Below, in pieces: positions 52,443 through 62,091 of a DNA stretch of 64,000 nt (positions are counted from its first letter, which is position 1; each line of letters starts with the position of its first letter). The position numbers and the translations under genes were made by a program. The stretch spans positions 620,001 to 684,000 of the forward strand of contig NZ_JIAC01000001.1 in NCBI RefSeq assembly GCF_000687995.1. The letters are read 5' to 3'. The notes under the pieces are model-generated. The model searched no databases. It was not told where the DNA came from and worked only from the letters and a program-made list of their open reading frames with translations. Origin of the DNA: Selenomonas ruminantium AC2024. Its GTDB lineage: Bacteria > Bacillota > Negativicutes > Selenomonadales > Selenomonadaceae.

Positions 52443-53966
52443 ATGAATAGACATAAGCTTGCAGGATTGTTGGCAGTAGCGGTAATGCTTCCTTTGCCAA
52501 GTGGAGTTGCTTTGGCGGCATACCACTCTGATTCGGATACAGGGGTTTCTGTACTGGACTATATCGAAGACCGTCACCGGTCTGAACGGGAAAACCGCCT
52601 TAGCGATGAGCAGAAGAAATTATTGGCAGATGCCAAGGCACTGGAGAAGAATCTGCGTTATCCCTTGGACAAGACAAAGGCCATGCCTGTCGCCTTCGAA
52701 GGGGATGATTTGACCTATGATGAACGGGATGGCAGTTTCGTAGCTAAGGGACACGTAGATATTGTGCAAATGGATGCTCATCGGTTCCAGGGGGAAGAAG
52801 TTAACGGTAATACAAAGACTCAGGATGTGTATGTGCCGGATAAGGCTCATATGTTGCAGATGACGCCGGGACAAAGCCGTATAACTTTAGATGGCTATAA
52901 GGCACATTATAATTACGGCAAAAGCACAGGTGAAATGGATAATATCAAAGGTAAGGTTGGTAATAAGTATGTTACTGGCAAACGCATTGAGTTTTATCTA
53001 GATCGCATCGTGATTTACGAGGGAACACAAACAAAATGCGGTGCTAAAAAGCCAGATTATCAGTTGAAAGCCAAAAAGATAACCATATACCCAAATGATA
53101 AAACTGTTATGGAAAATGTGAAGTTCTGTATTCGAGGAACAACAATATATTCACGAAAGCATTATGAGCGAAAGGCAAATGAATCAGATAGTAGCAATTT
53201 CCCTAAGGTAGGGTATTCGAATAGTGATGGCGTTTATGTGCGGTGGGATTTTAAGCATCCAATTGCGGATAATGTAACAGCAAATACGAATCTTCATGTC
53301 ACGAGTAAAGACGGCTGGCGAAGCAATTATGATGTTACCTGGGCAAATCGTGGGATGAGTACTAAGGTGACTTATGGGCATTTTGAAGATGGTGATAATA
53401 ATTGGCTTAAGAAGCAACCGTCACTTATATGGAGCTATGGTCATAAAATAGGTCATACGCCTTTTAATTATGGCTTGAGTGCAGAATATGGGCGTTGGTA
53501 CAATAGAGGAATACATAGTACGCATACTCAATATGGCATAAGCTTTAGTCGTGATCCGATCGTATTTAATCGGTATGCATTGTACCTCAATACGGGGTAT
53601 ACTGTTACGCATGAATCCTATGACAAATCCCGGGTAAACGGCTGGTCTTGGTCGGCTTTGTTGACTAAGGATTTTGATGAACGTTGGGCAGCTTATGCTG
53701 GTTACTATTACAACAGTTATAATAAGACGACTTCTTTGTTCGCTTATAATGCTGCGGATTCAGCAAGAAGAATTGATTGTGGTTTTAGTTATCGTTTGGA
53801 TAGCAAGAATCGTTTTGTAGTAGGAACAAGATATGATTTGGTGGCGCAGGAATGGAAGAAAGTGGACTATTATTGGTATCATGATTTCCACTGTGCACAG
53901 CTAATTCTTCGCTATCGCTCCAAGGAACAGCAGTGGAATGTTCGTTGGGAGTTCACCCCGTGGTAA
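52443..53966 (+). CDS. LptD/OstA-like outer-membrane barrel protein (short)
   Basis: A 507-residue exported protein: signal peptide (about 1-26), an OstA/LptA-like beta-jellyroll region (about 80-225; LTYDERDGSFVAKGHVDIVQMD) and a C-terminal barrel ending NVRWEFTPW, with the C-terminal aromatic needed for barrel insertion. Typical proteobacterial LptD is 700-800 residues, so this is a compact form. LPS assembly is the likely role; it opens the LPS cluster. The barrel half is clearly lower in GC than its neighbours (about 53,000-53,900), as seen in base choice. ATG 52443 follows TAGGAGT. Confidence 0.8.
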   Translation: MNRHKLAGLLAVAVMLPLPSGVALAAYHSDSDTGVSVLDYIEDRHRSERENRLSDEQKKLLADAKALEKNLRYPLDKTKAMPVAFEGDDLTYDERDGSFVAKGHVDIVQMDAHRFQGEEVNGNTKTQDVYVPDKAHMLQMTPGQSRITLDGYKAHYNYGKSTGEMDNIKGKVGNKYVTGKRIEFYLDRIVIYEGTQTKCGAKKPDYQLKAKKITIYPNDKTVMENVKFCIRGTTIYSRKHYERKANESDSSNFPKVGYSNSDGVYVRWDFKHPIADNVTANTNLHVTSKDGWRSNYDVTWANRGMSTKVTYGHFEDGDNNWLKKQPSLIWSYGHKIGHTPFNYGLSAEYGRWYNRGIHSTHTQYGISFSRDPIVFNRYALYLNTGYTVTHESYDKSRVNGWSWSALLTKDFDERWAAYAGYYYNSYNKTTSLFAYNAADSARRIDCGFSYRLDSKNRFVVGTRYDLVAQEWKKVDYYWYHDFHCAQLILRYRSKEQQWNVRWEFTPW

Positions 53967-53992
53967 TATCTGGATAGTAAAGAAGGAAAAAA

Positions 53993-54979
53993 ATGAAGCA
54001 GGAACTTGAATCCATAGTGGATGAATTTCAAGGAAAACGAATATTGGTTATTGGTGATATGGTGGCGGATATCTATCTGGATGGTCGCATTTCCCGCATT
54101 TCCCGGGAAGCACCGGTTTTGGTGTTGCAGCAGGCTGGAGAAAAGGTAGTAGCCGGTGGCGCAGCCAACGTGGTTAACAATGTGGCTACGTTGGGGGGCA
54201 ATGTCTTTGCGGTTGGCCTTCTGGGGTTGGACAATGCCGCCAAGGGGCTTAAGGAAGCTTTGGAGAAGAATGGTGCTCATACGGAAGGTCTGTTCTGTGA
54301 TGAAAAACGGCCCACCATTTCCAAAACCCGCATCATTGCTGGCGGCCGAGCGACTGTCAGCCAGCAGATTGTCCGCATTGACAAGGAAAGCGACAAGCCC
54401 ATGCAGAAGGCTCATGAGAGTCAGATTATGCAGTATATCAAGGGGCTGTTGCCGAAGATTGATGGGGTGGTGCTCAGCGACTATGGTTCCGGCACCATTA
54501 CGGAGAAGTTGCAGCAGCAGATTATTTCCTATTGTCGCGCGCATAATATTCCCAGCATGGTGGACAGCCGCTATGATATTCACCGTTTCAAGGATATTGG
54601 CTATGTGAAGCAAAATGATGCGGAACTGGCTGCTGCTGTAGGGCGGGAGCTTAATGATGATGAAAGCATATTCACAGCAGGGCAGGAACTTTTAGAGGAA
54701 TTGAACGCCGATGGTGTTCTCGTTACCCGCGGCGAAAAAGGCATGGTACTGTTGGAAAAGGATGGAGCCATCCATGATATTCCTGTATCGGACAAGAGTG
54801 AAGTCTTTGATGTGTCTGGTGCCGGCGATACCTGCGTTTCCACGGTGATTTTGGCACTGGCCGCAGGTGTGGAACCGGCAAGGGCGGCAGAACTCAGCAA
54901 TATTGCCAGCGGCATTGCCGTGCGCAAGCTCGGAACGGCTACGGTTTCCAGTGAAGAACTGCGCCGGGCGCTGCGTTAA
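53993..54979 (+). CDS. PfkB-family kinase, RfaE1/HldA-like (divergent paralogue)
   Basis: A 328-residue PfkB-fold kinase: GGAANVVNNVATLGGNVFAVGLLG and the C-terminal anion-hole and catalytic motif FDVSGAGDTCVSTVILALAAG. It resembles D-glycero-beta-D-manno-heptose-7-phosphate kinase but is less typical than the paralogue at 59601-60578. It lies ahead of the nucleotidyltransferase gene, so the pair could be the heptose kinase/adenylyltransferase. Alternatively it phosphorylates another LPS sugar. Confidence 0.8.
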   Translation: MKQELESIVDEFQGKRILVIGDMVADIYLDGRISRISREAPVLVLQQAGEKVVAGGAANVVNNVATLGGNVFAVGLLGLDNAAKGLKEALEKNGAHTEGLFCDEKRPTISKTRIIAGGRATVSQQIVRIDKESDKPMQKAHESQIMQYIKGLLPKIDGVVLSDYGSGTITEKLQQQIISYCRAHNIPSMVDSRYDIHRFKDIGYVKQNDAELAAAVGRELNDDESIFTAGQELLEELNADGVLVTRGEKGMVLLEKDGAIHDIPVSDKSEVFDVSGAGDTCVSTVILALAAGVEPARAAELSNIASGIAVRKLGTATVSSEELRRALR

Positions 54980-54989
54980 AGGAGTAAAT

Positions 54990-55451
54990 ATGTTAGTAGA
55001 ACGTCAAGATATCGCGAAGTTTTGTGAAATCCTGCGCAAGGGCGGGCAGAAAGTGGTCTTTACCAATGGTTGTTTTGATATTCTCCATGCAGGCCATGTA
55101 ACTTATTTGGAAGCCGCCAAAGCGCACGGGGATGTGCTGGTGTTAGGCCTGAATACCGATGCTTCTGTGCGCCGCTTGAAAGGCCCGGAACGCCCCATTA
55201 ACAGTGAATTAGACCGTGCCAAGGTTGTTGGCGCGTTGAAATCCGTGGATTACGTGGTGCTTTTTGGCGAGCAGACCGCTGAAACGGTTATTGCCGAAGT
55301 AAAGCCTGATATCTATGTTAAAGGCGGCGATTACACTTTGGATACGCTGCCGGAAGCCAAAATCGTCCAGAGTTACGGTGGTAAAGTGGCTTTTATCGAT
55401 ATGGTAGAGGGCCGTTCCACCACGAACATCATCAACAAGATTAAGAGTTGA
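54990..55451 (+). CDS. rfaE2: D-glycero-beta-D-manno-heptose-1-phosphate adenylyltransferase
   Basis: A 153-residue nucleotidyltransferase of the RfaE/HldE C-terminal domain type, making ADP-heptose. The active-site motif is NGCFDILHAGHVTYLEAAK (HxGH), and DIYVKGGDYTLDTLPEAKIV is also conserved. ATG 54990 has AAGGAG seven bases upstream, 10 bases after the preceding stop. In enterics it is fused to the kinase; here it is separate. Confidence 0.94.
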   Translation: MLVERQDIAKFCEILRKGGQKVVFTNGCFDILHAGHVTYLEAAKAHGDVLVLGLNTDASVRRLKGPERPINSELDRAKVVGALKSVDYVVLFGEQTAETVIAEVKPDIYVKGGDYTLDTLPEAKIVQSYGGKVAFIDMVEGRSTTNIINKIKS

Positions 55452-55455
55452 GCCT

Positions 55456-56472
55456 ATGAAAAATTTTCTTATTGTAAAATTAAGTGCCATCGGCGATGTA
55501 ATCCATGCTCTGCCCGTGGCCTATGCGTTGAAAGAGGCATATCCTGATTGCCATATCACCTGGGTAGTGGAACCGCCTGCGTATGATTTAGTAAATATGA
55601 GCCCCTATATTGATGAGATTATCCTCTTTGAGAAGAAGAAATTTAAGTCCTTAGGGGGCTTTTTGCATGAGTATGGGCCGCTGAAGCGTAAAATCCGTCA
55701 GCGCCGCTATGATGCGGTGCTGGATTTGCAGGGGCTCTTTAAGTCGGCAGCCATTGCCCGGCTGGGGAAAGCTCCGGTGAAACTTGGCATGTGCAATATG
55801 CGGGAACTCAGTGATAAAATCTCCAGACCGGTTATCGGCCCGCATGCGCATGGTCATATTGTGGAGCGTTATCTGGATGTGGCCAGAGCTTTGGGCTGTC
55901 CGGTAAATGAGGTACGATTTACTTTGAGTGTGCCGGAAAGAGAAGCTGACCTTTCTCAGCAGATTTTTGCCCAAGCGGGGGCAAATATGACCAATCCCTA
56001 TGTGGTGCTGGCTATTGGTGCCAACTGGCCCAATAAGCGCTGGCCCGCAGAAAACTTTGCCAAGCTGGCTGATTGGATTTACGACAAACAGCTGATTCCA
56101 GTGATGGTCGGAGGCGGCATTGTGGATGAACAGCGGGCGGCAGAAATCAGCTCGTACAGTGATATTCCTCCATTGAACTTAGTGGGACGCACAAATTTCA
56201 AGCAACTTACCTATATCCTGCAAAATGCACGCCTGACCATAGGCGGCGATACAGGGCCGGTGCATCTGTCTGCCGGCTTGGGCACGAAAACCATTATGGT
56301 CATGGGCCCGACCGACGCTAACCGCAACGGCCCCTATGGACAGCTGGAGAATGCTTTGGAAGTTGATCGTGACTGTCGGTACTGTTGGCAGCGTGCTTGT
56401 CCGAAGAATTTTGACTGCCTGGAAAATATCCGTGTAGAGCAGGTGGCAAAAAAAGTAGAGGAGATTCTCTAA
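55456..56472 (+). CDS. LPS heptosyltransferase (GT9), copy 1
   Basis: A 338-residue GT9 glycosyltransferase that transfers heptose from ADP-heptose to the LPS core at the inner face of the inner membrane. N-terminal IVKLSAIGDVIHALPVAYALK and C-terminal GGDTGPVHLSAGLGTKTIMVMGPTD are the family marks, and NWPNKRWPAENFAKLADW is the donor site segment. It could be WaaC-like (heptosyltransferase I). Four bases separate it from rfaE2. Confidence 0.92.
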   Translation: MKNFLIVKLSAIGDVIHALPVAYALKEAYPDCHITWVVEPPAYDLVNMSPYIDEIILFEKKKFKSLGGFLHEYGPLKRKIRQRRYDAVLDLQGLFKSAAIARLGKAPVKLGMCNMRELSDKISRPVIGPHAHGHIVERYLDVARALGCPVNEVRFTLSVPEREADLSQQIFAQAGANMTNPYVVLAIGANWPNKRWPAENFAKLADWIYDKQLIPVMVGGGIVDEQRAAEISSYSDIPPLNLVGRTNFKQLTYILQNARLTIGGDTGPVHLSAGLGTKTIMVMGPTDANRNGPYGQLENALEVDRDCRYCWQRACPKNFDCLENIRVEQVAKKVEEIL

Positions 56473-56475
56473 TCT

Positions 56476-58416
56476 ATGCGATTACAGTCTTATTTGAAGA
56501 ATTGCCAGCTGGATTTGCGTTTGTTCGCTTTTTTTTTCCTGCTAATGGCAATATATCGTCTTATCTTTATGGTTAAGTATGCTGGTGCGATGTCGGCAGA
56601 TGTAGCATTAACAGAGATATTTCAAGCGAATTGGGCTGGCTGGCGTTTGTCCCTGAAGAGCGCTGGAGGATTTACGTTACTGAGCTTTTTACTGGTGACA
56701 TTACCGGGAATCGTACGGCCTAAGTGGAGTTTGGGACGGCTTCGTTTGGCGATTGGTGCATTGGCCTGCTTTATTCTGACGGTACTCTTTTTGGCACGGT
56801 TTCCCTATTATGAAGAATTCCGCATGACTTATGGTCTGCAAGTTTTTCAAGGCTGGCATGATGATAGAGTGGCGGTTTTAGGCATGATGGTAAGCGAATA
56901 TCATTTATTGCCAGGGCTGCTGGCGGCAGCAGTGATAACGGGATTATTGGTGCTGGGGCTTAAAAAGATTTTGGAACTGCCGGTTTTGCAAAAGCAGTGG
57001 CAACAGCCTATAGCAGTTGCAGCAGGGGCTTTTGTGATTACCTTTTTATTTATGCTTTTCTGCCGTTTTGGTGGGGGCGTTTCCTACGCAACAGGAATAA
57101 ATTGGGAAAATGCTGCAGTGACCAGTGATGATTTTCTTAATGAGTGTGTGCTGGATGATGTGCAGGCCATGTATCGGGCGATACAGCAGGAAGAACGGAT
57201 GAAGGCTGGCGATATTTACGGTGTTGATAAAGAACAGTTAAAGACAATGACGGTGGAGCAGGTGGAAACTGCTTTGCAGCGAACTGCGCCAGGGGCTAAA
57301 TTGTCTAAGCCGCGTCATATTTTCATTGTGCTGGGGGAAACCTGGGCCCAGTGGCCTTTGCTGGAAAAATATGCACCACTCCATGCGGCAGATGGTCTTA
57401 AAGGTTTAATAAAGGAAGAAAATGCATATTATACATCCCGCTTTATGCCCAATGGTGATTTTACATCCATTGCTATTACCGGGATGATTACAGGCCTTTC
57501 TGAGGTCAATGTGCGAGTGAATTATCAACCACGCAGTTTTGAGGATATATATCCCACGGCGTTGGCAAATCCTTTTCATAAGCTGGGCTATCAGGTGGAT
57601 TTTTGGTATGGTGGCACGCCGGGATGGGATAATATCAGCCGTTTGGCACTGGCACAGGGATTTAATCATTTCTATGGGTATCCTGATTTCCATGCGCCTA
57701 AAACGAATGCATGGGGAACGAATGACCGTAACCTCTTTAATGCTCTTAGTGAACATTTGCGCGGGGAAGAACCTACGGTACATTTAATTATGACCACATC
57801 AAATCATCCGCCCTATAATATTGATTTGGCAGCGGAAGGCTTTGATGTGGACAAGACAGAAAACTTGGTACGGGAACTGATTCCTAGTGAAACTGACCCG
57901 CATAATTTGGCTGTAGAAATTGGCCATTATTACTATATGGACAAGGTGGTTACGGAATTTATCCGGGATACGGCCAAGAAATATCCCGACAGCTTGTTTG
58001 TGGTTACAGGGGATCATGCTGTGCGTTCCAATCCGGGAGCACAGCCCACTATGTTCGAATTCCAGTCAGTACCTTTTGTGCTTTATGGCGCAGGAGTGAC
58101 GCACGATATTTTACCGGCTGATGCGGTTGGCGGGCACACGGGAATTATGCCTACACTGGTGGATTTGATTGCGCCAGTTGGATTTCAGTATGATTCCGTT
58201 GCTCCAGCCATTGGCCAGTATCCGGCGGCCTTTAACCGTGATTACTATATAACCTCTCATATCATGGGGCAGGTTGGCACAGACAAAACTGAATTGCTGC
58301 CGGATGTCATTGAGGCTGATACAGCTAATGAACAGCTCAAGATGGAGCCTTTCTTACGACGTCTGCGCACGCTTAGCTATTGGCTGATTATGGGCGGACA
58401 CAACGAGGAGAAATAA
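56476..58416 (+). CDS. LtaS/EptA-like membrane sulfatase-fold transferase
   Basis: A 646-residue protein: about five transmembrane segments (10-215), then a large periplasmic sulfatase/phosphoethanolamine-transferase-type domain. MPNGDFTSIAITGM marks the nucleophile Thr/Ser region, and MTTSNHPPYNI and VVTGDHAVRSN are metal-site motifs. In this family, enzymes modify lipid A, core LPS or lipoteichoic acid with phosphoethanolamine or glycerophosphate. It lies between two heptosyltransferases, so an LPS-decorating role is likely. A related but longer-diverged protein runs at 62092. Confidence 0.85.
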   Translation: MRLQSYLKNCQLDLRLFAFFFLLMAIYRLIFMVKYAGAMSADVALTEIFQANWAGWRLSLKSAGGFTLLSFLLVTLPGIVRPKWSLGRLRLAIGALACFILTVLFLARFPYYEEFRMTYGLQVFQGWHDDRVAVLGMMVSEYHLLPGLLAAAVITGLLVLGLKKILELPVLQKQWQQPIAVAAGAFVITFLFMLFCRFGGGVSYATGINWENAAVTSDDFLNECVLDDVQAMYRAIQQEERMKAGDIYGVDKEQLKTMTVEQVETALQRTAPGAKLSKPRHIFIVLGETWAQWPLLEKYAPLHAADGLKGLIKEENAYYTSRFMPNGDFTSIAITGMITGLSEVNVRVNYQPRSFEDIYPTALANPFHKLGYQVDFWYGGTPGWDNISRLALAQGFNHFYGYPDFHAPKTNAWGTNDRNLFNALSEHLRGEEPTVHLIMTTSNHPPYNIDLAAEGFDVDKTENLVRELIPSETDPHNLAVEIGHYYYMDKVVTEFIRDTAKKYPDSLFVVTGDHAVRSNPGAQPTMFEFQSVPFVLYGAGVTHDILPADAVGGHTGIMPTLVDLIAPVGFQYDSVAPAIGQYPAAFNRDYYITSHIMGQVGTDKTELLPDVIEADTANEQLKMEPFLRRLRTLSYWLIMGGHNEEK

Positions 58417-58418
58417 AC

Positions 58419-59597
58419 GTGTATAAAAATATACTGGTCATAAATCTCATGCAAATTGGCGATTTAATGCTGACCACGCCAGTGCTAGGAGCTTTGCGCA
58501 AGGCCTATCCGCAGGCACGTCTTACTTTGTTGGCCGATACCCGCTGGCGGGAGTTGGTGGAATGCAATCCTCATTTGGATGCATGCCTGTTTATGGACAA
58601 AAAAGGTGAAGATAAGGGGTTGGCCAAGTTATGGAAATTCATTCGCAAGGTGCGGGCGCAGCATTTTGATTTAGTCATCAATCTTCATCGCAATGAACGG
58701 GCTTCGGCGGTGGCAGCCTTCAGCGGTGCCAAGCGCATTGTAGGGTACAGCAAACCGTTGTTTTCCTTGTTTTTTGACCAGACGATGCAGAATCCGTCCA
58801 TTGCCCATCATATCGGTTGGGGACCGGGAGGCATCTTGCCGCCGCATCGCTATGTGCCGGGCTGGGAACATCAGGTACATGCACACTTGAATGTTTTGCG
58901 ACAGACTTTGGGCATTGAGCCGGATGATGGTGGTTTGGAAATGGCGTTAAGCCCGGAAAATCAGCAGAAGGCGGATGTGCTTTGGCAGGAGCATTTTACG
59001 GCTGAGGATAAGGTTATTGCCTTGAATATCGGAGCAAGCTGGGAAACCAAGCGCTGGCCGGACAGTTATTTTGCCCAATGTGCCGATACGTTTATCGAAC
59101 AGGGCTATAAACTGGCCTTCTTTGGCGGGCCTATGGACTTGGATATTGTCAATAAATGCATCAGTCAGATGCAGCATAAGGACAACGAAGCTCTGCATAT
59201 CTTTACAGGTAAGGTGAGTCTGGCTGTACTGGCGGGACTTCTGCGCAAATGCAGTCTATTCCTGACTACGGATTCTGGCCCCATGCATATCGGTGTAGCT
59301 ATGAATTTGCCGGTGATTACCATGTTTGGCGCTTCTCCGGTGCCGGGCTTCTATCCCTATGATGGCCGTTCGGTGCTGTTGAAGTCACCGGAATCTTGCC
59401 ATCCCTGCGGCATTCATAAATGCCCTCGAAAAGGTGAGGAGAATATGGCCTGCATGAAAAATATTCCCGTGGCGGCGGCGTTGCATTATGCGGCGGAACT
59501 GCTGGAAAAATTCCAAGGGAAGCCTGCCTATAAGTTGCCATCCCATAAGGGCGATTATCAGTGTCGCATGATTGAACTATCCAAAGGAGATTTTTAG
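58419..59597 (+). CDS. LPS heptosyltransferase (GT9), copy 2
   Basis: A 392-residue GT9 protein: ILVINLMQIGDLMLTTPVLGALRK at the N-terminus and SLFLTTDSGPMHIGVAMNLPVITMFG near the C-terminus. A C-terminal Cys-rich tail (CHPCGIHKCPRKGEENMAC) might bind a metal; similar cysteines occur in some WaaF-type proteins. GTG 58419 is chosen by GAGGAG eight bases upstream. It may act as heptosyltransferase II. Confidence 0.9.
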   Translation: MYKNILVINLMQIGDLMLTTPVLGALRKAYPQARLTLLADTRWRELVECNPHLDACLFMDKKGEDKGLAKLWKFIRKVRAQHFDLVINLHRNERASAVAAFSGAKRIVGYSKPLFSLFFDQTMQNPSIAHHIGWGPGGILPPHRYVPGWEHQVHAHLNVLRQTLGIEPDDGGLEMALSPENQQKADVLWQEHFTAEDKVIALNIGASWETKRWPDSYFAQCADTFIEQGYKLAFFGGPMDLDIVNKCISQMQHKDNEALHIFTGKVSLAVLAGLLRKCSLFLTTDSGPMHIGVAMNLPVITMFGASPVPGFYPYDGRSVLLKSPESCHPCGIHKCPRKGEENMACMKNIPVAAALHYAAELLEKFQGKPAYKLPSHKGDYQCRMIELSKGDF

Positions 59598-59600
59598 CTG

Positions 59601-60578
59601 ATGGATAAGCAGATAATGTATAATTTTATTGCCGGCCCCGCAGCAAAATGCCATGTGCTGGTGGTAGGAGATGTAATGCTGGATAAGTATTACTACGGTG
59701 AAGTTACCCGTATTTCCCCGGAGGCACCGGTGCCGGTAACCCATGTGACGAGCCAAAAGGAAACTTTGGGCGGTGCGGCCAATGTGGCGCATAATCTGGC
59801 CCGTTTAGGCTGTCAGATTGGCATTGCCGGTTATGTGGGCGAGGATTATCACTGCCAGAGCCTTACGGATAAACTTACCGCACGGGGCATTGACTTCAAG
59901 GGACTTATCACTACTGACAGGCCTACGACCACAAAACTTCGGGTAATCGGCGGCCATCAGCAGATGATTCGGCTGGATTTTGAAGAGGCCGAAGATATGA
60001 CTGGGCCTTATGCGGACAGACTCCATAATTTCGTTGCAGCCCGTTTGAATGAAAGTGTAGATGCAGTGATTATATCCGACTACGGCAAAGGAGCCTGCAC
60101 AGAGGAAACCTGTCAGCAGATTATCAAGGCGGCAAATGCCCATGGTGTTCCCGTGCTGGTAGACCCGAAGGGGACAGCTTGGGGCAAGTACCGTGGCGCA
60201 GATTATGTTACGCCGAACTTTAAGGAAATCAGTGCTGTACTGCCGGGAAAAATCAAAAATCAGGACGAGGACATTGAGCAGGCAGCTCGCTATGTGATGG
60301 GCAAGTTCGGTATTAAGCAGGTGCTGGCTACCCGCTCGGAGTTTGGTATGTCGTTGGTGACGCAGGCTAGCGCGTATCATATCCCCACCAAAGCGCAGGA
60401 AGTCTTTGATGTGTCTGGTGCCGGGGATACGGTAATTGGTGTATTTGCCTTGGGGCTGGCCGGTGGACTGGCACCGGAAGTTAGTGCTTATATGGCCAAT
60501 ATGGCTGCCAGTGTGGTCGTAGCTAAGCTGGGCACTTACGCTGTAAGTAAAGAAGAACTGTTAGAGGTTTTGAAATAA
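59601..60578 (+). CDS. rfaE1: D-glycero-beta-D-manno-heptose-7-phosphate kinase
   Basis: A 325-residue PfkB kinase closely matching the HldE N-terminal domain: DVMLDKYYYGEVTRISPEAPVPV near residue 24, LGGAANVAHNLARLGCQIGIAGYVGED, and DVSGAGDTVIGVFALGLAGG with the catalytic aspartate. It phosphorylates heptose-7-phosphate to the 1,7-bisphosphate that GmhB then cleaves. It is one of two RfaE1-like kinases in the cluster. Confidence 0.93.
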   Translation: MDKQIMYNFIAGPAAKCHVLVVGDVMLDKYYYGEVTRISPEAPVPVTHVTSQKETLGGAANVAHNLARLGCQIGIAGYVGEDYHCQSLTDKLTARGIDFKGLITTDRPTTTKLRVIGGHQQMIRLDFEEAEDMTGPYADRLHNFVAARLNESVDAVIISDYGKGACTEETCQQIIKAANAHGVPVLVDPKGTAWGKYRGADYVTPNFKEISAVLPGKIKNQDEDIEQAARYVMGKFGIKQVLATRSEFGMSLVTQASAYHIPTKAQEVFDVSGAGDTVIGVFALGLAGGLAPEVSAYMANMAASVVVAKLGTYAVSKEELLEVLK

Positions 60579-60593
60579 AGGGAGGATATATTC

Positions 60594-61580
60594 ATGATTA
60601 TTGTAACTGGTGGTGCTGGTTTTATCGGCAGCAACCTGGTTAAGGAACTAAATCGCCGTGGCCATACGGATATTCTCGTGGTAGATGATTTGAAGGACGG
60701 GCAGAACTACAAGAACCTGCGCGGACTCAAATTTATCGATTATCAGCATAAGGATGATTTCCTGCAGAGCATCGAAAATGATGACTTTGATGGTACGGAT
60801 ATCGATGCGGTGTTCCATGAAGGGGCCTGCTCCGACACCATGGAATATGATGTCAACTATATGATGCGGGTGAATTACGAATATTCCAAGTCCCTGCTGC
60901 ACTTCTGCCTCCAGCATCGTATTCCCTTCCTTTATGCTTCCTCTGCTTCCACATATGGCAGTGGCAAGAATGGCTTCCGCGAAGGGGACGAGTGCGAGGA
61001 TGCGCTGAATCCTTATGCGTTTTCCAAGCTGGCGTTTGACCGCTATGTGCGTCAGGTAATGCCTGAAGCACACAGCCAGATTGTCGGCCTCAAGTATTTC
61101 AATGTCTATGGCCCGCAGGAACATCACAAGGGCAAGATGGCTTCCATCTTCTATCAGCTCTACAATCAGGTTAACGAAACAGGCAAGGCCCGCCTGTTCA
61201 AAGGCTGGGGCGAGATTAACGGCCAGCCGGTCAAAGATGGTGAGCAGCGCCGTGACTTTGTCTATGTCAAGGATGTAGTCAATGTAAATCTTTGGTTCTG
61301 GGAAAACAAAGGCAAGAGTGGTATCTACAACTGCGGTACAGGCCATGCCCATAATTACAACGAAGTGGCAGAGGCTGTTATCGAAGCATTGGGCAAGGGC
61401 GAAATCGCCTATCGTGAATTCCCCGAAGTTCTCAAGGGAAAATACCAGAACTTCACCGAAGCCGATACCACGAACCTACTCGCCGCTGGTTACAATGAAG
61501 GCTTCCATGAAATGAAAGATGCGGTTAAAGAATACGTCGATTTCCTAGAGCAAGGTGGCTATTTTGACTACAACGAATAA
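60594..61580 (+). CDS. rfaD: ADP-L-glycero-D-manno-heptose 6-epimerase
   Basis: A 328-residue short-chain dehydrogenase-fold epimerase. The NADP-binding loop is TGGAGFIGSNLVKEL; the catalytic region is LYASSASTYG, with YAFSKLAFDRYV (YxxxK). GLKYFNVYGPQEHHKGKMAS is a strong RfaD/HldD signature. GGGAGG precedes it by a few bases. It overlaps gmhB by 26 bases. Confidence 0.96.
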   Translation: MIIVTGGAGFIGSNLVKELNRRGHTDILVVDDLKDGQNYKNLRGLKFIDYQHKDDFLQSIENDDFDGTDIDAVFHEGACSDTMEYDVNYMMRVNYEYSKSLLHFCLQHRIPFLYASSASTYGSGKNGFREGDECEDALNPYAFSKLAFDRYVRQVMPEAHSQIVGLKYFNVYGPQEHHKGKMASIFYQLYNQVNETGKARLFKGWGEINGQPVKDGEQRRDFVYVKDVVNVNLWFWENKGKSGIYNCGTGHAHNYNEVAEAVIEALGKGEIAYREFPEVLKGKYQNFTEADTTNLLAAGYNEGFHEMKDAVKEYVDFLEQGGYFDYNE

Positions 61581-62073
61581 AAAAAAAGCCGTATTCTTCG
61601 ACCGTGACGGTACCCTCAACGTTGACATTGCCTACCTTCACCGTCCCGAGGACTTCATCTGGATAGAGGGTGCTAAAGAGGCCATCAAATATGTCAACGA
61701 CAAGGGATACCTGGCTATCCTCGTCACCAACCAAAGCGGCGTGGCCAGAGGTTACTATCCTGAAGAAGATGTAAAAGCAGTCTACGACTGGATGAACAAA
61801 GAACTGGAGCAAATCGGAGCGCATTTAGATGCGCTCTTTTACTGCCCACATCATCCACAAGGGGAAATCCCCGCTTATACAAAAACGTGTAACTGTCGTA
61901 AACCTGCTACCGGAATGATTGATGCAGCCTGTAAAGAATTTAATATTGACAGGTCGAACTCTTTCTTTGTAGGGGATAGCAGCAGTGATATGGAATGTGC
62001 TCAGCGTTCTGGCTTACGAGGGATACATTATAAGCAGGGAAGTTTGCTGACAGGTATAAAGAGTACTTTATAA
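61555..62073 (+). CDS. gmhB: D-glycero-D-manno-heptose-1,7-bisphosphate 7-phosphatase
   Basis: A 172-residue HAD phosphatase: nucleophile motif FFDRDGTLNVD (DxD), LVTNQSGVARG, the zinc-binding CPHHPQ...CNCRKP loop and VGDSSSDMECA. It starts at GTG 61555, 26 bases inside rfaD; the first candidate with a usable reading frame, though its ribosome site is weak. It supplies heptose-1-phosphate to RfaE2. Confidence 0.93.
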   Translation: MAILTTTNKKKAVFFDRDGTLNVDIAYLHRPEDFIWIEGAKEAIKYVNDKGYLAILVTNQSGVARGYYPEEDVKAVYDWMNKELEQIGAHLDALFYCPHHPQGEIPAYTKTCNCRKPATGMIDAACKEFNIDRSNSFFVGDSSSDMECAQRSGLRGIHYKQGSLLTGIKSTL

Positions 62074-62091
62074 GCAGAGGAGAATGGATTA

